From contig NZ_JAHKPM010000053.1 of the NCBI RefSeq assembly GCF_018860525.1, forward strand, positions 1 through 63,793: 63,793 nucleotides of DNA, written 5' to 3'. The translations under genes and the position numbers were made by a program. The notes below the pieces were generated by a model that saw only the letters and a program-made list of their open reading frames with translations, searched no databases and was not told the origin of the DNA. This DNA comes from Vibrio hepatarius. GTDB lineage: Bacteria > Pseudomonadota > Gammaproteobacteria > Enterobacterales > Vibrionaceae. Below are positions 16,806 to 25,981 of the stretch, one piece after another (within the stretch, counting starts at the first letter, position 1; the number at the start of each line of letters is the position of its first letter).

Positions 16806-17684
16806 GTGATTCATTCAATATTTAAATACATGCCTGCAAGGGTAGAGTTTTTTGACAACTTATTATTACGAGCTTCGCATAAAACAGCTCTAAACGATCC
16901 TTTTGAGGTGCGTCCTTCTTTAGGCTTTCTAGCAGACTTATGCATTAGCTATAAAGACTCTAGGTTTGGGGAAACAAGAAATGAAATTATCGAATATTTA
17001 AGACGCACAAGAATAGATAATTTGTGGGCTGAAATAGAAACGGCACTACCTTATTATGAATATCATGGAATAATGAGTTTTACTGAAGAAAATGATAACT
17101 TACTTATGTGGTCTCATTATGCTGATCAGCACAAAGGCATCATACTTGAGTTCGATAATAGCCATTCTTTCTTTACCAAACCTGAAAGCGGTTATGGGCT
17201 TCAGCCTGTGCTCTATCGTAAAACTAGAGTGGACAAACTAGGTGAAAATTCTCTTATAGAGCCTTATTTTCATAAGTCCAAAGAGTGGGCTTATGAACAA
17301 GAGCATAGACTATTGGTTTGTTTAGATGACGCGGATGTAAACTTAATATCAGAGGGGTATTTTTCTGGTTGCCCTGATTGTAGAGATAAAGATGAAAGTA
17401 AATATATAAAATGGAAAGATTGTGAAGTATTCAATGCTGGGAGTAACCTTTTAAAGGTTAAATCACACGTTGATTACTCAATCATTGCCAATGAACCAAG
17501 TTTTATGGCTATGTTTAAAGTGCCCTGTGAAGCAATAAAATCGGTTTGTTTTGGCGCAATGATCGATAAAGCGACTAAAGCCCAGATTTTAGAAAAGCTC
17601 CAGAGTTATGAGCTAAAACACATAAAAAAGTATCAGGCATATATCGATCTGTTCGATTACAACTTACAGATGACAGAAATATAA
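16806..17684 (+). CDS. DUF2971 domain cargo protein
   Basis: 292 residues. IFKYMPARVEFFDNLLLRAS, then LNDPFEVRP, and further on HGIMSFTEENDNLLMWSHY with ADQHKGIILEF match the DUF2971 family, whose biochemical role is not established. A cysteine pair near residue 197 (CPDCRD) may bind metal. GTG 16806 follows GAGGG. More AT-rich than the flanking phage genes and set between the lysis and head modules on its own transcript, it looks like a cargo gene. Members are often found in mobile and defence-rich settings. Confidence 0.72.
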   Translation: MIHSIFKYMPARVEFFDNLLLRASHKTALNDPFEVRPSLGFLADLCISYKDSRFGETRNEIIEYLRRTRIDNLWAEIETALPYYEYHGIMSFTEENDNLLMWSHYADQHKGIILEFDNSHSFFTKPESGYGLQPVLYRKTRVDKLGENSLIEPYFHKSKEWAYEQEHRLLVCLDDADVNLISEGYFSGCPDCRDKDESKYIKWKDCEVFNAGSNLLKVKSHVDYSIIANEPSFMAMFKVPCEAIKSVCFGAMIDKATKAQILEKLQSYELKHIKKYQAYIDLFDYNLQMTEI

Positions 17685-17772
17685 CAAACGACTATGGCTT
17701 CAAGATACTTTTTCTAATATCGACGAATTGAGTTAGAGCTTCGTCTCTAGCTCACTTTTGTCCAGAAGTAAG

Positions 17773-17820
17773 TTTGGTGGCACGGAATTAGCTTCGTTCA
17801 AGGTACACTTCACCACCAAA
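17773..17820. terminator. Hairpin between convergent cargo and portal genes
   Basis: Arms 17773-17780 and 17813-17820 are perfect 8-bp complements with a 32-base loop, close before a T-run (17830-17835). It sits between the ends of two convergent genes and may stop transcription from either side. The long loop lowers certainty. Confidence 0.4.
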
Positions 17821-17840
17821 ATTGTCAGATTTTTTATGAG

Positions 17841-18818
17841 TTAGTGCAACTCAACAGCATCTAATCGCTTGTACTCATTCGGGGAAATGACTTGTTGCCC
17901 CACAAAATCATTCAACTCTTGCATCATATCAATCAGTGGCAAAAGCTCATTCTTGTGAAATAACCAATCAACCTTATTGAGGTCAAGTGACGTAATACTC
18001 TCGCGGCGAACGCTCATTAACTCAATTGGTACTCGATGAAGAGCCAATACATCTGTCATGGTCTGATTCTTTACATCCCTAAATGCATCTTTCGCTTCAA
18101 CCTGCCCTATCGCTTTTAATTCCGGTGCTTTGGTATCTTTACCTTTGGCATTAACAAACAAGTTCTTGAACGCCATGCCCTCTTGAGCTTGGAGCTGTTT
18201 CTTGATCTCGTCTTCCTGCTTATTGGTCATTGTTGGCTCATTCATATACAACAGATAGCCAGCGTGATTACCATTACGGAAGTACTGACGACGAAACAAA
18301 GTTGCATCTTCATTTAGCCAGATGGAGGTGAGGCCACTTACATGACTTGGCAAACCATAAAGCTCTTGCGCAATATCATAATCCTCTAAGTGAAATACTT
18401 GCTCATGCTTATAATCAACTCGCCCTTCGTCATCATAAGCGCGTGGTTTATAAGTCCAACCCAAGTCTTCACGCCTACGCATATAAAGCGCTGGTAAGTG
18501 TTTCAATTTGACGGTCTCACCTAGCCCACGAAAATTGCGTATAACTTGAAAGTAACCATTGCCGAAAGTTAAATAATCTTGAATAAAACGCTTGGCATCT
18601 TGGCGAGATAAAAGCCTATTCAAGGAGATGGCCAAAACCAACGTATTACGTTTGAACTCTATCGCGCTGGCATGCATTGGGTTCACACGTAAAGCCTTAG
18701 CCAAAGTATCAAGCGGTATTGGTGGCTCATATAATCCATCAATTAGCGCCACTTCTAAATAGCTCAGAATATCGCTATTCATCACACTTACAGGTTTAGA
18801 AAATTCAATCTCAATCAC
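17841..18818 (-). CDS. Phage portal protein, P2 gpQ family
   Basis: 325 residues, about the length of P2 gpQ. Landmarks are EPPIPLDTLAKALRVNP, TFGNGYFQVIRNFRG and VHRVPIE-type residues in LALHRVPIELMSVRR. It forms the dodecameric DNA gate at one capsid vertex. GTG 18818 follows GGAGAGAG. It is transcribed leftward after the terminase large subunit, 16 bases downstream, as in P2. Confidence 0.92.
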   Translation of the reverse strand: MIEIEFSKPVSVMNSDILSYLEVALIDGLYEPPIPLDTLAKALRVNPMHASAIEFKRNTLVLAISLNRLLSRQDAKRFIQDYLTFGNGYFQVIRNFRGLGETVKLKHLPALYMRRREDLGWTYKPRAYDDEGRVDYKHEQVFHLEDYDIAQELYGLPSHVSGLTSIWLNEDATLFRRQYFRNGNHAGYLLYMNEPTMTNKQEDEIKKQLQAQEGMAFKNLFVNAKGKDTKAPELKAIGQVEAKDAFRDVKNQTMTDVLALHRVPIELMSVRRESITSLDLNKVDWLFHKNELLPLIDMMQELNDFVGQQVISPNEYKRLDAVELH

Positions 18819-18834
18819 TTGCTCTCTCCAGTTT

Positions 18835-20586
18835 TTAGAAGAACGTTACGCTTGTATCGTTATCTGCATTAATATCTATCGGTTCCCATGCTAAGACGTG
18901 CATTGAGGCCCATGCCAAATCAGCATGCGAGCCTATCTTGCTACGATTGGAAACAAAGGTGACTTGTCCACTTTTATCGGTGGTTTGCTGGCGAATCATT
19001 AAAAACGAATGCACCAAATCATCCCATTCAACGTCAAACAAAAAGCGTCCATTATTGATAATCTCGCGCGCTTTATATGCCATCATGCGCTTCATCTCTG
19101 GTGAATAGTTCAGCTCAACCAAAGCTGGGTAAAATTTGCGTACCAACTCCGCTACCGCCGAGCCCACACCGCCTGTATCCATCGCTAGGTAAACCACGTT
19201 GTACTTTTCGGTAATACTTCGAATAGTTTCGGCTTGTTGTTCATAGCTCGAACCCTTCAAGCGCACTTTCTCAATAACTCGGAATACACCACCTTTGGTT
19301 TTGGGTTTCAATGCAACCACTAAACCTGCGTCATCCGAACCTTCACCAGTGCCGCCACCTCTTGGATCATAACCAACCAAAACCTCTGCATTGCCAACAG
19401 GTCTGGCTTTGTCGTGGTCTACGTCCTGCCAGAGATCAGTATCCGTTTTGCAGGCCAGCAACGCCTTGAGCGAAAAAAACGAGGCGCTATCATCCAAAAA
19501 TTTACAGCGAAGCAGGTTGTCGAATACCTCTTTAACGGGGTACTTGCGTTTAAGCTTCTCCATGTTGAAGAGCTTGTCACCGCCTTTGGCAATAGCATCA
19601 TCAACCGTGATCATTTGGCGGAAGATGTAATCAGGACCAAGCGCACCGTCTTTGAGTGCCTTATGGCTTAGGTCGATATTGTGTTCTTTCTTACCAGACC
19701 ATTTCGGGTAAGCTTCATGCGCCATAGTAGAAGGTGTTGAAATATAGGTAGTACGATATTGAGCCTGAATAGACATACCACCTGCATAGTCATCAAGCGC
19801 ACCAAAACGAGGTATCCAAAAAACCTCATCCCAATACATATGACCATTAAAGCCTTGAGAAGATGAAACATTGGTAGAGCAGAAAATAAGGTTAGCGCCA
19901 TTGCTTAACTCAATGTCGTCTTTACCCTTAAGGTCTACCTCTGCAAGCTCTAGGGCAAACTTACGAATGTAGTTTTTAAAGATGTACGCCTGTTTCTTTG
20001 ACGCCGAGATAAATACTTGGTTATCACCGGAAAGAATGGCATCTTCAAACGCTTCGAACGCAAAATAGAACGAGAGGCCAATTTGACGAGACTTGAGATA
20101 AAAACGCGTTTCGTTGATTTCATCATTGAGTTTATGGCCGTGGATCTCTTTTTGATATTCTGTGAATACACGTTCGCGGTACTCATCCAGCATCTCTTGA
20201 GTGATGCCTGATATATCATTCTTAACCTTGTTTGGCCTTCGCCCCCGTTTTTTCTCACCCTCGCTATAACTAGCAGAACGAGTTCGCGGCTCCGGCTTTT
20301 GGTTTTTGTAATGCTGCTCAAGCAAGAGCTTCAGCTCGCGTTCTTGGCATTCAAGCTTATGGTCAACCCACATCAAGTAGGCAATACGCTGCCTTAGCAT
20401 TAATTCAACGGGTGCATCATCCCTCAGTTTTTTCCAATCAAACTGAGTTACCCATTTTTGAACTGTGCGAGTTGCCACACCAACTTGCTCCGCAATTTCT
20501 GGCGGCTTTCGTTGACGCAAAAACAATTCCAAAGCTTTCGTTTGGTCAGCTGTGTATAGCGGTTCGCTAAAAACATTCGTTTCCAT
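18835..20586 (-). CDS. Terminase large subunit, P2 gpP family
   Basis: 583 residues, close to P2 gpP. An N-terminal helix-turn-helix (KPPEIAEQVGVATRTVQKWV) probably contacts DNA or the small subunit. The ATPase core includes KSRQIGLSFYFAFEA near the nucleotide site and the acidic Walker B-like MYWDEVFWIP. A C-terminal nuclease region carries acidic residues in YDPRGGG and AMDTGGVGSAVAEL. It packages DNA into the procapsid. Divergent from the scaffold gene across a 129-bp promoter gap. Confidence 0.93.
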   Translation of the reverse strand: METNVFSEPLYTADQTKALELFLRQRKPPEIAEQVGVATRTVQKWVTQFDWKKLRDDAPVELMLRQRIAYLMWVDHKLECQERELKLLLEQHYKNQKPEPRTRSASYSEGEKKRGRRPNKVKNDISGITQEMLDEYRERVFTEYQKEIHGHKLNDEINETRFYLKSRQIGLSFYFAFEAFEDAILSGDNQVFISASKKQAYIFKNYIRKFALELAEVDLKGKDDIELSNGANLIFCSTNVSSSQGFNGHMYWDEVFWIPRFGALDDYAGGMSIQAQYRTTYISTPSTMAHEAYPKWSGKKEHNIDLSHKALKDGALGPDYIFRQMITVDDAIAKGGDKLFNMEKLKRKYPVKEVFDNLLRCKFLDDSASFFSLKALLACKTDTDLWQDVDHDKARPVGNAEVLVGYDPRGGGTGEGSDDAGLVVALKPKTKGGVFRVIEKVRLKGSSYEQQAETIRSITEKYNVVYLAMDTGGVGSAVAELVRKFYPALVELNYSPEMKRMMAYKAREIINNGRFLFDVEWDDLVHSFLMIRQQTTDKSGQVTFVSNRSKIGSHADLAWASMHVLAWEPIDINADNDTSVTFF

Positions 20587-20715
20587 GCTTGCATAGTGCT
20601 ACAGCCCCCTGAATTACTCAGCTTGAGCGAGTTCTATATCGATGTTTTAGAAATGAGATGAATACAAAAAGACAGAGCCATTAGTTAGATTGGAATCATC
20701 GAATGTAGGAGAGAA

Positions 20716-21576
20716 ATGATGTTCAAGTCAGAGCCAATTTGTATCTTGAAAACTGGCCCCACTATTGACGGGCGAAACATCCCACAACAAGTCATTGATG
20801 ACATTGCAGAAACCTATGACCCCAAGAAGTACACGGCTCGCATCAATGAAGATCACTCTGAGTGGAGTTGGAAAGGTGGTTCTGTTTTGTCTGTCGAAAA
20901 ACGTGATGATGAGCTTTGGGCAGAAATTAAGCCTAACTCTTTCTTGCTGAGAAACATCGAAAACGGTCAGTTATTGCATACCTCATGTGAATACTTAGAA
21001 GACTTTGCAAATACTGGCAGGGCTTATCTAACAGGTCTTGCTTTTACTGATAAACCTGCATCTCTGGGGACTACTCAAGTACACCTTTCTGCTCAACTAA
21101 GTGAAAAAGATGCTGTGCAGATATCGACAGGGCAAATGCTTAATCACAGCGAAAGACTTTCCCAAAATTGTGAGTCACAAAAAGAACATTCATTACTACA
21201 GAAATTTATCAACCTGCTCAAAAACGAACCTGATGGATACCAAGAGCAGCTTTCTAACCAAGAGGAATCGGAAGAAATGTCTAAAAAAACCGAAGAGCTG
21301 CTTGAGCAAAGCATTGAGCAAAACAAAGAACTTAATACCCAATTAGGCCAATTGGTGACCCAGCTATCTGACCAGAACGAACCAAATGAAGCGACTGATG
21401 ATGCTGAAGCCACCCCTGAAGAAAACAAAGAAGTTACTGAGCTAAAAGGCCGAGTAACCGAGCTTTCTGGTCAAGTAGACAAATTGTCTGGTCAACTTGA
21501 AAAGCTCAGCAAACTGACTGATGAAGGCGAACGCAACTTAGCAGGTTCAGGCGGCGAAGAAGACGCTTACTTGTAA
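20716..21576 (+). CDS. Capsid scaffold and maturation protease, P2 gpO family
   Basis: 286 residues, matching P2 gpO length. The N-terminal serine protease half has D18 (TIDGR), H47 (NEDHSEW) and a downstream serine (S90 or S116 in FTDKPASLGT) as likely triad. The C-terminal half is a helical scaffold rich in E, Q and L. It directs capsid assembly and then cleaves itself, the capsid and the portal. An internal ATG at 21277 begins the pure scaffold part and might be used separately. Confidence 0.9.
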   Translation: MMFKSEPICILKTGPTIDGRNIPQQVIDDIAETYDPKKYTARINEDHSEWSWKGGSVLSVEKRDDELWAEIKPNSFLLRNIENGQLLHTSCEYLEDFANTGRAYLTGLAFTDKPASLGTTQVHLSAQLSEKDAVQISTGQMLNHSERLSQNCESQKEHSLLQKFINLLKNEPDGYQEQLSNQEESEEMSKKTEELLEQSIEQNKELNTQLGQLVTQLSDQNEPNEATDDAEATPEENKEVTELKGRVTELSGQVDKLSGQLEKLSKLTDEGERNLAGSGGEEDAYL

Positions 21577-21622
21577 ACACTGATTTTATCTAAACCAACA
21601 ACGAATTGAATTAGGTAACACA

Positions 21623-22687
21623 ATGCAAAAATATACCAAAGAAAAGCTGAGCGCTTACGTTAAAGCGGTAGCAGTACAAAACGACACTGATGATGCAACA
21701 GAGAAATTTAATGTTAGCCCAAGTGGTACACAAAAAATCATTGCAGCTATTCGTGAAAGCAACTGGTTTTTGAAGAAAATAAACGTTATTTCAGTGAAAA
21801 ACCAGAAAGGTGAATCAATCGGCCTTGGCGTTACAGGTATGATTGCCAGCCGCACAGACACCTCTGGCGATGGAAAACGTAAGCCTAAAGATCGCTCAAG
21901 CATGGGGGCAATGCCTTACATGTGTGAACAAACGAATTTTGATACCGCTGTTCGCTACGCAAAGCTTGACGCATGGGCGCATCATAAAAACTTCAATACA
22001 CTCCTAAGTAAAGCAACCCGAGAGCAGATTGATGCCAACAAAATTACTATCGGTTGGTATGGTGAAACTGTAGAAGATAACACCGATGCAGACGCCAACC
22101 CGAACGGTGAAGACGTCAACAAGGGCTGGTATCAAGCCATGCGTGAACACAATACAGAACGTCTGATTTCTGAAGCGAAAGATGGTTCAAATACGATTTG
22201 TATCGGTGAAGGCGGTGATGGTTCGGCGGGTAAAGAAAAGGGCGATTTCATTAACCTAGATTTAGCCGTACTTGAAACTAAAAACCTCCTACACGATGCG
22301 TGTGAGAACGATGGAAACCTAATCGCAATTATCGGCTCTGATCTGCTTGCTTACGATAAGGCCAAATTCTACGAAGCACACGGTAATACGCCTAGTGAGA
22401 AGGGCAAAATTCAAGAAATGCAGGTTATCGGCACTTATGGCGGTCTACCTGCGGTAAAAGTTCCGGGATTCCCTTCTACAGGCATCATGGTCACTAGCTA
22501 CGACAACTTATCTATCTACATTCAAGAAGGTTCTGTACGCCGTTCTACAGGTAAGAAGAACGATGAGAAAGACCAGATTGAGAATTTTGAGTCTATGAAC
22601 ATGGCTTACGTTCTTGAAGAAAAAGGAAAGGTCGCTGCCATGGAATTTAAGAATGTGAAGCTTTGGATCAAAGGCGCTTGGCACTAG
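21623..22687 (+). CDS. Major capsid protein, P2 gpN family
   Basis: 354 residues against 357 in P2. NQKGESIGLGVTGMIASRTD near the N-terminus, GWYGETVEDNTD in the middle, and VPGFPSTGIMVTSYDNLSIY toward the end are family-typical. It forms the HK97-fold icosahedral shell. It follows the scaffold gene by 46 bases. A long hairpin, instead of the usual small terminase gene, lies downstream. Confidence 0.93.
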   Translation: MQKYTKEKLSAYVKAVAVQNDTDDATEKFNVSPSGTQKIIAAIRESNWFLKKINVISVKNQKGESIGLGVTGMIASRTDTSGDGKRKPKDRSSMGAMPYMCEQTNFDTAVRYAKLDAWAHHKNFNTLLSKATREQIDANKITIGWYGETVEDNTDADANPNGEDVNKGWYQAMREHNTERLISEAKDGSNTICIGEGGDGSAGKEKGDFINLDLAVLETKNLLHDACENDGNLIAIIGSDLLAYDKAKFYEAHGNTPSEKGKIQEMQVIGTYGGLPAVKVPGFPSTGIMVTSYDNLSIYIQEGSVRRSTGKKNDEKDQIENFESMNMAYVLEEKGKVAAMEFKNVKLWIKGAWH

Positions 22688-22705
22688 TTAACTAACACCC
22701 CACAA

Positions 22706-22772
22706 ATGCAGGCTCTCTCGCTGCTTCATGTGTGCTTCTGCACTTAATGATAATCGCGAGTGCTGCCTGCAT
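22706..22772 (+). other. Long RNA hairpin between capsid and head-completion genes
   Basis: ATGCAGGC (22706-22713) pairs perfectly with GCCTGCAT (22765-22772), and CTCGC (22717-22721) with GCGAG (22756-22760) continues the stem. No T-run follows. It could be an RNA processing or expression-tuning structure, giving high capsid and lower downstream yield, rather than a terminator. It sits exactly where P2 carries gene M. Confidence 0.6.
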
Positions 22773-22800
22773 CCCCTAGCCCACTGAATAAGGTTGAGTC

Positions 22801-23253
22801 ATGGCTGAGTATGTCGGCAACAAAAACGAGATATACGACTCTGAGCTACCTGCTTCTGGCAAGTATCCAGTGCTCAAAATTTCAGAATTTCAGTCTCTGT
22901 TCCATTTCCAAAGCAATGAGACAGAGGCAGGCATTCTGCACCACGCAAAAGTATCGCGTTTGAAAGTTCATTCCGAGCTAAAAGCCACCCTAGAACCTTT
23001 TGCTAACTTAACTGAATTATCGCAAGCACGGTTTGGTGATGAAGAGTCAGGTGAGACACTCTATAAGCAAGCCGTGTTTGCGCTTACCGCCGCACAACTG
23101 ATTAGCACTCAAATGAGTGGCGATGCCACCAAAGACGCGGCAGAAAGGCAAGAGGCCCTAACAGACAAGAAAGAAGAATGTGAAGTCCAGTACCGTCAGG
23201 CGCTAGACATGCTCATTCATGGTGAAGAAACCTACTGCTTTGAGAGGGTGTAA
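22801..23253 (+). CDS. Head completion protein, P2 gpL family
   Basis: 150 residues. EYVGNKNEIYDSELPASGKY, then YPVLKISEFQ, and a C-terminal helix with YRQALDMLIHGEETYCFERV fit the gpL head completion/stabilisation family, which closes the portal after packaging. In P2 gene M lies between N and L; here L follows N directly. Overlaps the next gene by one base. Confidence 0.82.
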   Translation: MAEYVGNKNEIYDSELPASGKYPVLKISEFQSLFHFQSNETEAGILHHAKVSRLKVHSELKATLEPFANLTELSQARFGDEESGETLYKQAVFALTAAQLISTQMSGDATKDAAERQEALTDKKEECEVQYRQALDMLIHGEETYCFERV

Positions 23254-23732
23254 TGAAAGCTTTGCAAAATCTAACCGACCTGTTCAAGAAGCATATTACT
23301 GATGCCAATAGCTTTGATTCATGGGCAGAAGACGGCGCTATTTTTTGCACTCAAGGCGATGAAATAGACGGTTTTGAAGTCGAGTACACCGCCATTCTCT
23401 TTGTGCAAAACGCCAAGCTCAATCCAGATGTTCTGTTTATGCATATTGTCAGTTGGTTAAACAAATATGACCAACACCGAAGCGAGAAAGGTTTAGCCAT
23501 GCCGACATTTGCAGTCGAGCGCCTAGACCAAGGGCGCTACGACATAAAGATAAAGCTCGATATTCGTGAAGAGTACAACCTAATAGAAGATAAAAATGGT
23601 GATTGGAAACAAGTCGGTGATCTATATCGCTGTGATAACCAGTTTGAAGCGGCCGTTGATGAAGATGAGTTAGGCGAGCTTATTCACTTTGTCGGTCACT
23701 TGGATGACTTGCCATGTCAGAACTCACACTAA
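23253..23732 (+). CDS. Tail completion protein, P2 gpR family
   Basis: 159 residues, preceded by AGAGGG. MKALQNLTDLFKKHI and the central VSWLNKYDQHR with DIKIKLDIREEYNLIED follow the gpR pattern. It acts at the head-proximal end of the tail, joining tail and head. Overlaps the gpS-like gene by nineteen bases. Confidence 0.82.
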   Translation: MKALQNLTDLFKKHITDANSFDSWAEDGAIFCTQGDEIDGFEVEYTAILFVQNAKLNPDVLFMHIVSWLNKYDQHRSEKGLAMPTFAVERLDQGRYDIKIKLDIREEYNLIEDKNGDWKQVGDLYRCDNQFEAAVDEDELGELIHFVGHLDDLPCQNSH

Positions 23733-24253
23733 AAACGCCCGAACAGTTAACACAAGTCGTTGAAAGCCTAGTTATCAATGCATCTGAAAAGTTCGATCTA
23801 AATAGGCGCATGGCTAACCGAGCTCGCCAGTTCTTTCGGGGACAAATACGGACACAAAGAGACATTGACAACAACCCATATCAAACCCGAACGAGAAGAA
23901 AGAAAATCAAGACTCGGGACAATGTTGATAACACCCATACCGCCAACAACAAAAATATGTTGCTAGGGTTTGGTCGAGCGATGCGAACCATTGTGACTGA
24001 AGACCATTTCGAAGTTGGGATTAAAGGCGTAGCTGGAGATATAGGCCGCGAGCACAACGAAGGTTCACAGGTTTCATTTACTACTCAAGTAAACGGCTTT
24101 TTTGATAGCAAGGTTGGTCGCTGGAAAGGCGGCGCACTGACTAAGCGAAATTACACCATGCCAAAGCGTACCTTCATTGGTTGGACGCCAGCTTTAGAAC
24201 GAGAGCTACTAGCAATGGCAGCACAATACTTTGCACTAGAGGATGCAGCGTGA
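23714..24253 (+). CDS. Virion morphogenesis protein, P2 gpS/Mu gpG family
   Basis: 179 residues. RRMANRARQFFRGQIRTQRD near the N-terminus and the final MPKRTFIGWTPALERELL are hallmarks of the phage virion morphogenesis family. It is needed for tail completion and length-correct tail ends. A TGATG overlap couples it to the tiny downstream gene. Confidence 0.85.
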   Translation: MSELTLKTPEQLTQVVESLVINASEKFDLNRRMANRARQFFRGQIRTQRDIDNNPYQTRTRRKKIKTRDNVDNTHTANNKNMLLGFGRAMRTIVTEDHFEVGIKGVAGDIGREHNEGSQVSFTTQVNGFFDSKVGRWKGGALTKRNYTMPKRTFIGWTPALERELLAMAAQYFALEDAA

Positions 24254-24456
24254 TGGAAAAACCAAAAGCACCAACATTCACAATTAAACCGAAAGAAGGC
24301 GTGACTGTAAAAGACCCTAAAACGCTTGAGCCCTTAAAAACTTCAGGTGAAAGCAAACCTCGTAACACCTATTGGGTACGTCGTATCAACGATGGTGACT
24401 GTACGGTTGTTGACACTTCGACAAAACAAACGACCACCAAGAAGGATGCTAAATAA
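24253..24456 (+). CDS. Mu gp38-like small tail protein (DUF2635)
   Basis: 67 residues from ATG 24253, overlapping the previous stop; a longer in-frame reading back to 24181 lies inside gpS and is unlikely. FTIKPKEGVTVKDPKTLEPL followed by PRNTYWVRRINDGDC is typical of DUF2635, the small protein found directly before the sheath gene in Mu. This marks the change from P2-type head-joining genes to Mu-type tail genes. Confidence 0.8.
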   Translation: MEKPKAPTFTIKPKEGVTVKDPKTLEPLKTSGESKPRNTYWVRRINDGDCTVVDTSTKQTTTKKDAK

Positions 24457-25601
24457 TGAGTATTAGCTTCAATGAAGTCCCTAATAATATTCGAGTGCCT
24501 GGTTGTTTTATCGAAATCGATAACAGCCTAGCGAACAGTGCAGAAGAGCAACAAGTCATCTTAGTCATTGGACGTGCCATTACAGGAGCCAAAGTTGGTC
24601 CAAATACTGTGACTTTGTGTATGGATAAAGGCATTGCGGCAGAGCACTTCGGCAAAGATGACGCAACCTCTGAAATTGTGGAAATGGTGGAATACTTCCG
24701 CAAGCAAGATGAAATAATGCCAATTTTCGCGGTCAGTGTTGATGCAAGTGATATAACTAGTGCATTAGCTGCTTTGGGAGATGTTCAATACCACCATATC
24801 ATGTGCTCGCTCACTGATGAAACCACCATTCGAGAACTGGGCGAACTGCTGGAAGAACGTTACGACGCAATGAATCAGATCCCAAGCTTAGCTTACATTC
24901 CTAAGAAAGGAACACATGCCGAGCTCGTCACCTTTGCCCCTATCAGTAATTGTCCATTGATTAGCTTTATGCCTATCAATCAATTCTGCGACTCAGCAAA
25001 TAATAACCTTAGTGATGCGGCTGCAATTGGTGCTTGGGTTGGTCAAATTGCCCCTTCACTTGCTACTGACCCTTGCCGACCGTTGCAAACTTTGAAGCTT
25101 AGTGGAGTTTACTCAAAGGCTGCAAGCGAGTGGACCTTTGCAGAGCGCAATATGTTGCTATACGAAGGTATCAGTACCTTCACTGTTAGCTCAGCAAAAG
25201 AAGTGATGGTTGAGCGCCCTATTACGGCTTATACAGAAAATGCCGCAGGTATTGCAGATAACAGTTATCTCGATGTTATGACACCTGCTACAGCAATGTA
25301 TTTTCGTCAGAAGCAACGCTCACGCATTCTCAGTAAATACGCTCGACACAAGCTAGCGAAAGATGGAACTAAGTTTGCTCGCGGTCAGGCTATCGTGACA
25401 CCAAGCATGCTCAAAACAGAACTTCTAACCTTGTATCGAGAGCTTGAATACAACGGTATTGTTCAAGACTTTGATGGCTACAAAAAGTCACTCATTGTTG
25501 AGCTAGACAATACCAATAAACAACGTGCGAACTACCAAGATTCACCACAGTTCGTGAATGGTCTAATCATTACCGCAGGTAAGGTTCAATTTAGGAAGTA
25601 A
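24456..25601 (+). CDS. Contractile tail sheath protein, Mu gpL-like
   Basis: 381 residues. It begins ISFNEVPNNIRVPGCFIEID, with RPLQTLKLSGV in the middle and VMTPATAMYFRQKQRSRIL toward the end, typical of the Mu-type sheath. It forms the contractile outer layer, which makes this a myovirus. It abuts the DUF2635 gene by one base and the tube gene by three bases. Confidence 0.9.
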   Translation: MSISFNEVPNNIRVPGCFIEIDNSLANSAEEQQVILVIGRAITGAKVGPNTVTLCMDKGIAAEHFGKDDATSEIVEMVEYFRKQDEIMPIFAVSVDASDITSALAALGDVQYHHIMCSLTDETTIRELGELLEERYDAMNQIPSLAYIPKKGTHAELVTFAPISNCPLISFMPINQFCDSANNNLSDAAAIGAWVGQIAPSLATDPCRPLQTLKLSGVYSKAASEWTFAERNMLLYEGISTFTVSSAKEVMVERPITAYTENAAGIADNSYLDVMTPATAMYFRQKQRSRILSKYARHKLAKDGTKFARGQAIVTPSMLKTELLTLYRELEYNGIVQDFDGYKKSLIVELDNTNKQRANYQDSPQFVNGLIITAGKVQFRK

Positions 25602-25604
25602 CTT

Positions 25605-25970
25605 ATGTCCACGAAAATTACTAGCCGTGCAGTCCTTAACGCTGGTTCGTTAGGTCGTCTGCCTATTAAAGAAGGTGCTGAAGTTGGCTTTGGCAACCTA
25701 AAGCGTGAAACCGTCATGGGTGATGATGGTCCATTAGGTTTTACTGAAGAATACTCTGATGCACCATTTATCAAAGCAACCATCGTTCATGCAAAAGATA
25801 CCGATGAAGAAGCTATTGCAAATTTCGTGGGTGAAAATATTACCCTAGAAACCAACAGCGGTAAGACCTACACCTTAAAAGATGCATGGACAGTTGATCC
25901 TCTTACTCTCAATGTAAAAGACGGTCAGTTAGAAATCTTGCTTAACGGCACAGAGTTAATCCCACAGTAA
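25605..25970 (+). CDS. Tail tube protein, Mu gpM-like
   Basis: 121 residues. GSLGRLPIKEGAEVGFGNLK, then a set of beta strands including FVGENITLETNSGKTYTLKD, matches the Mu gpM/gp40 tail tube family. Its rings stack to form the inner tube through which DNA passes. It directly follows the sheath, as in Mu. Confidence 0.88.
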   Translation: MSTKITSRAVLNAGSLGRLPIKEGAEVGFGNLKRETVMGDDGPLGFTEEYSDAPFIKATIVHAKDTDEEAIANFVGENITLETNSGKTYTLKDAWTVDPLTLNVKDGQLEILLNGTELIPQ

Positions 25971-25981
25971 GGAATCACACC

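Noticed and set aside
24181..24252. Upstream extension of the DUF2635 gene
   Set aside because: The extra 24 codons fall inside the gpS-like gene; ATG 24253 overlaps the previous stop in the usual coupled manner and matches family length.
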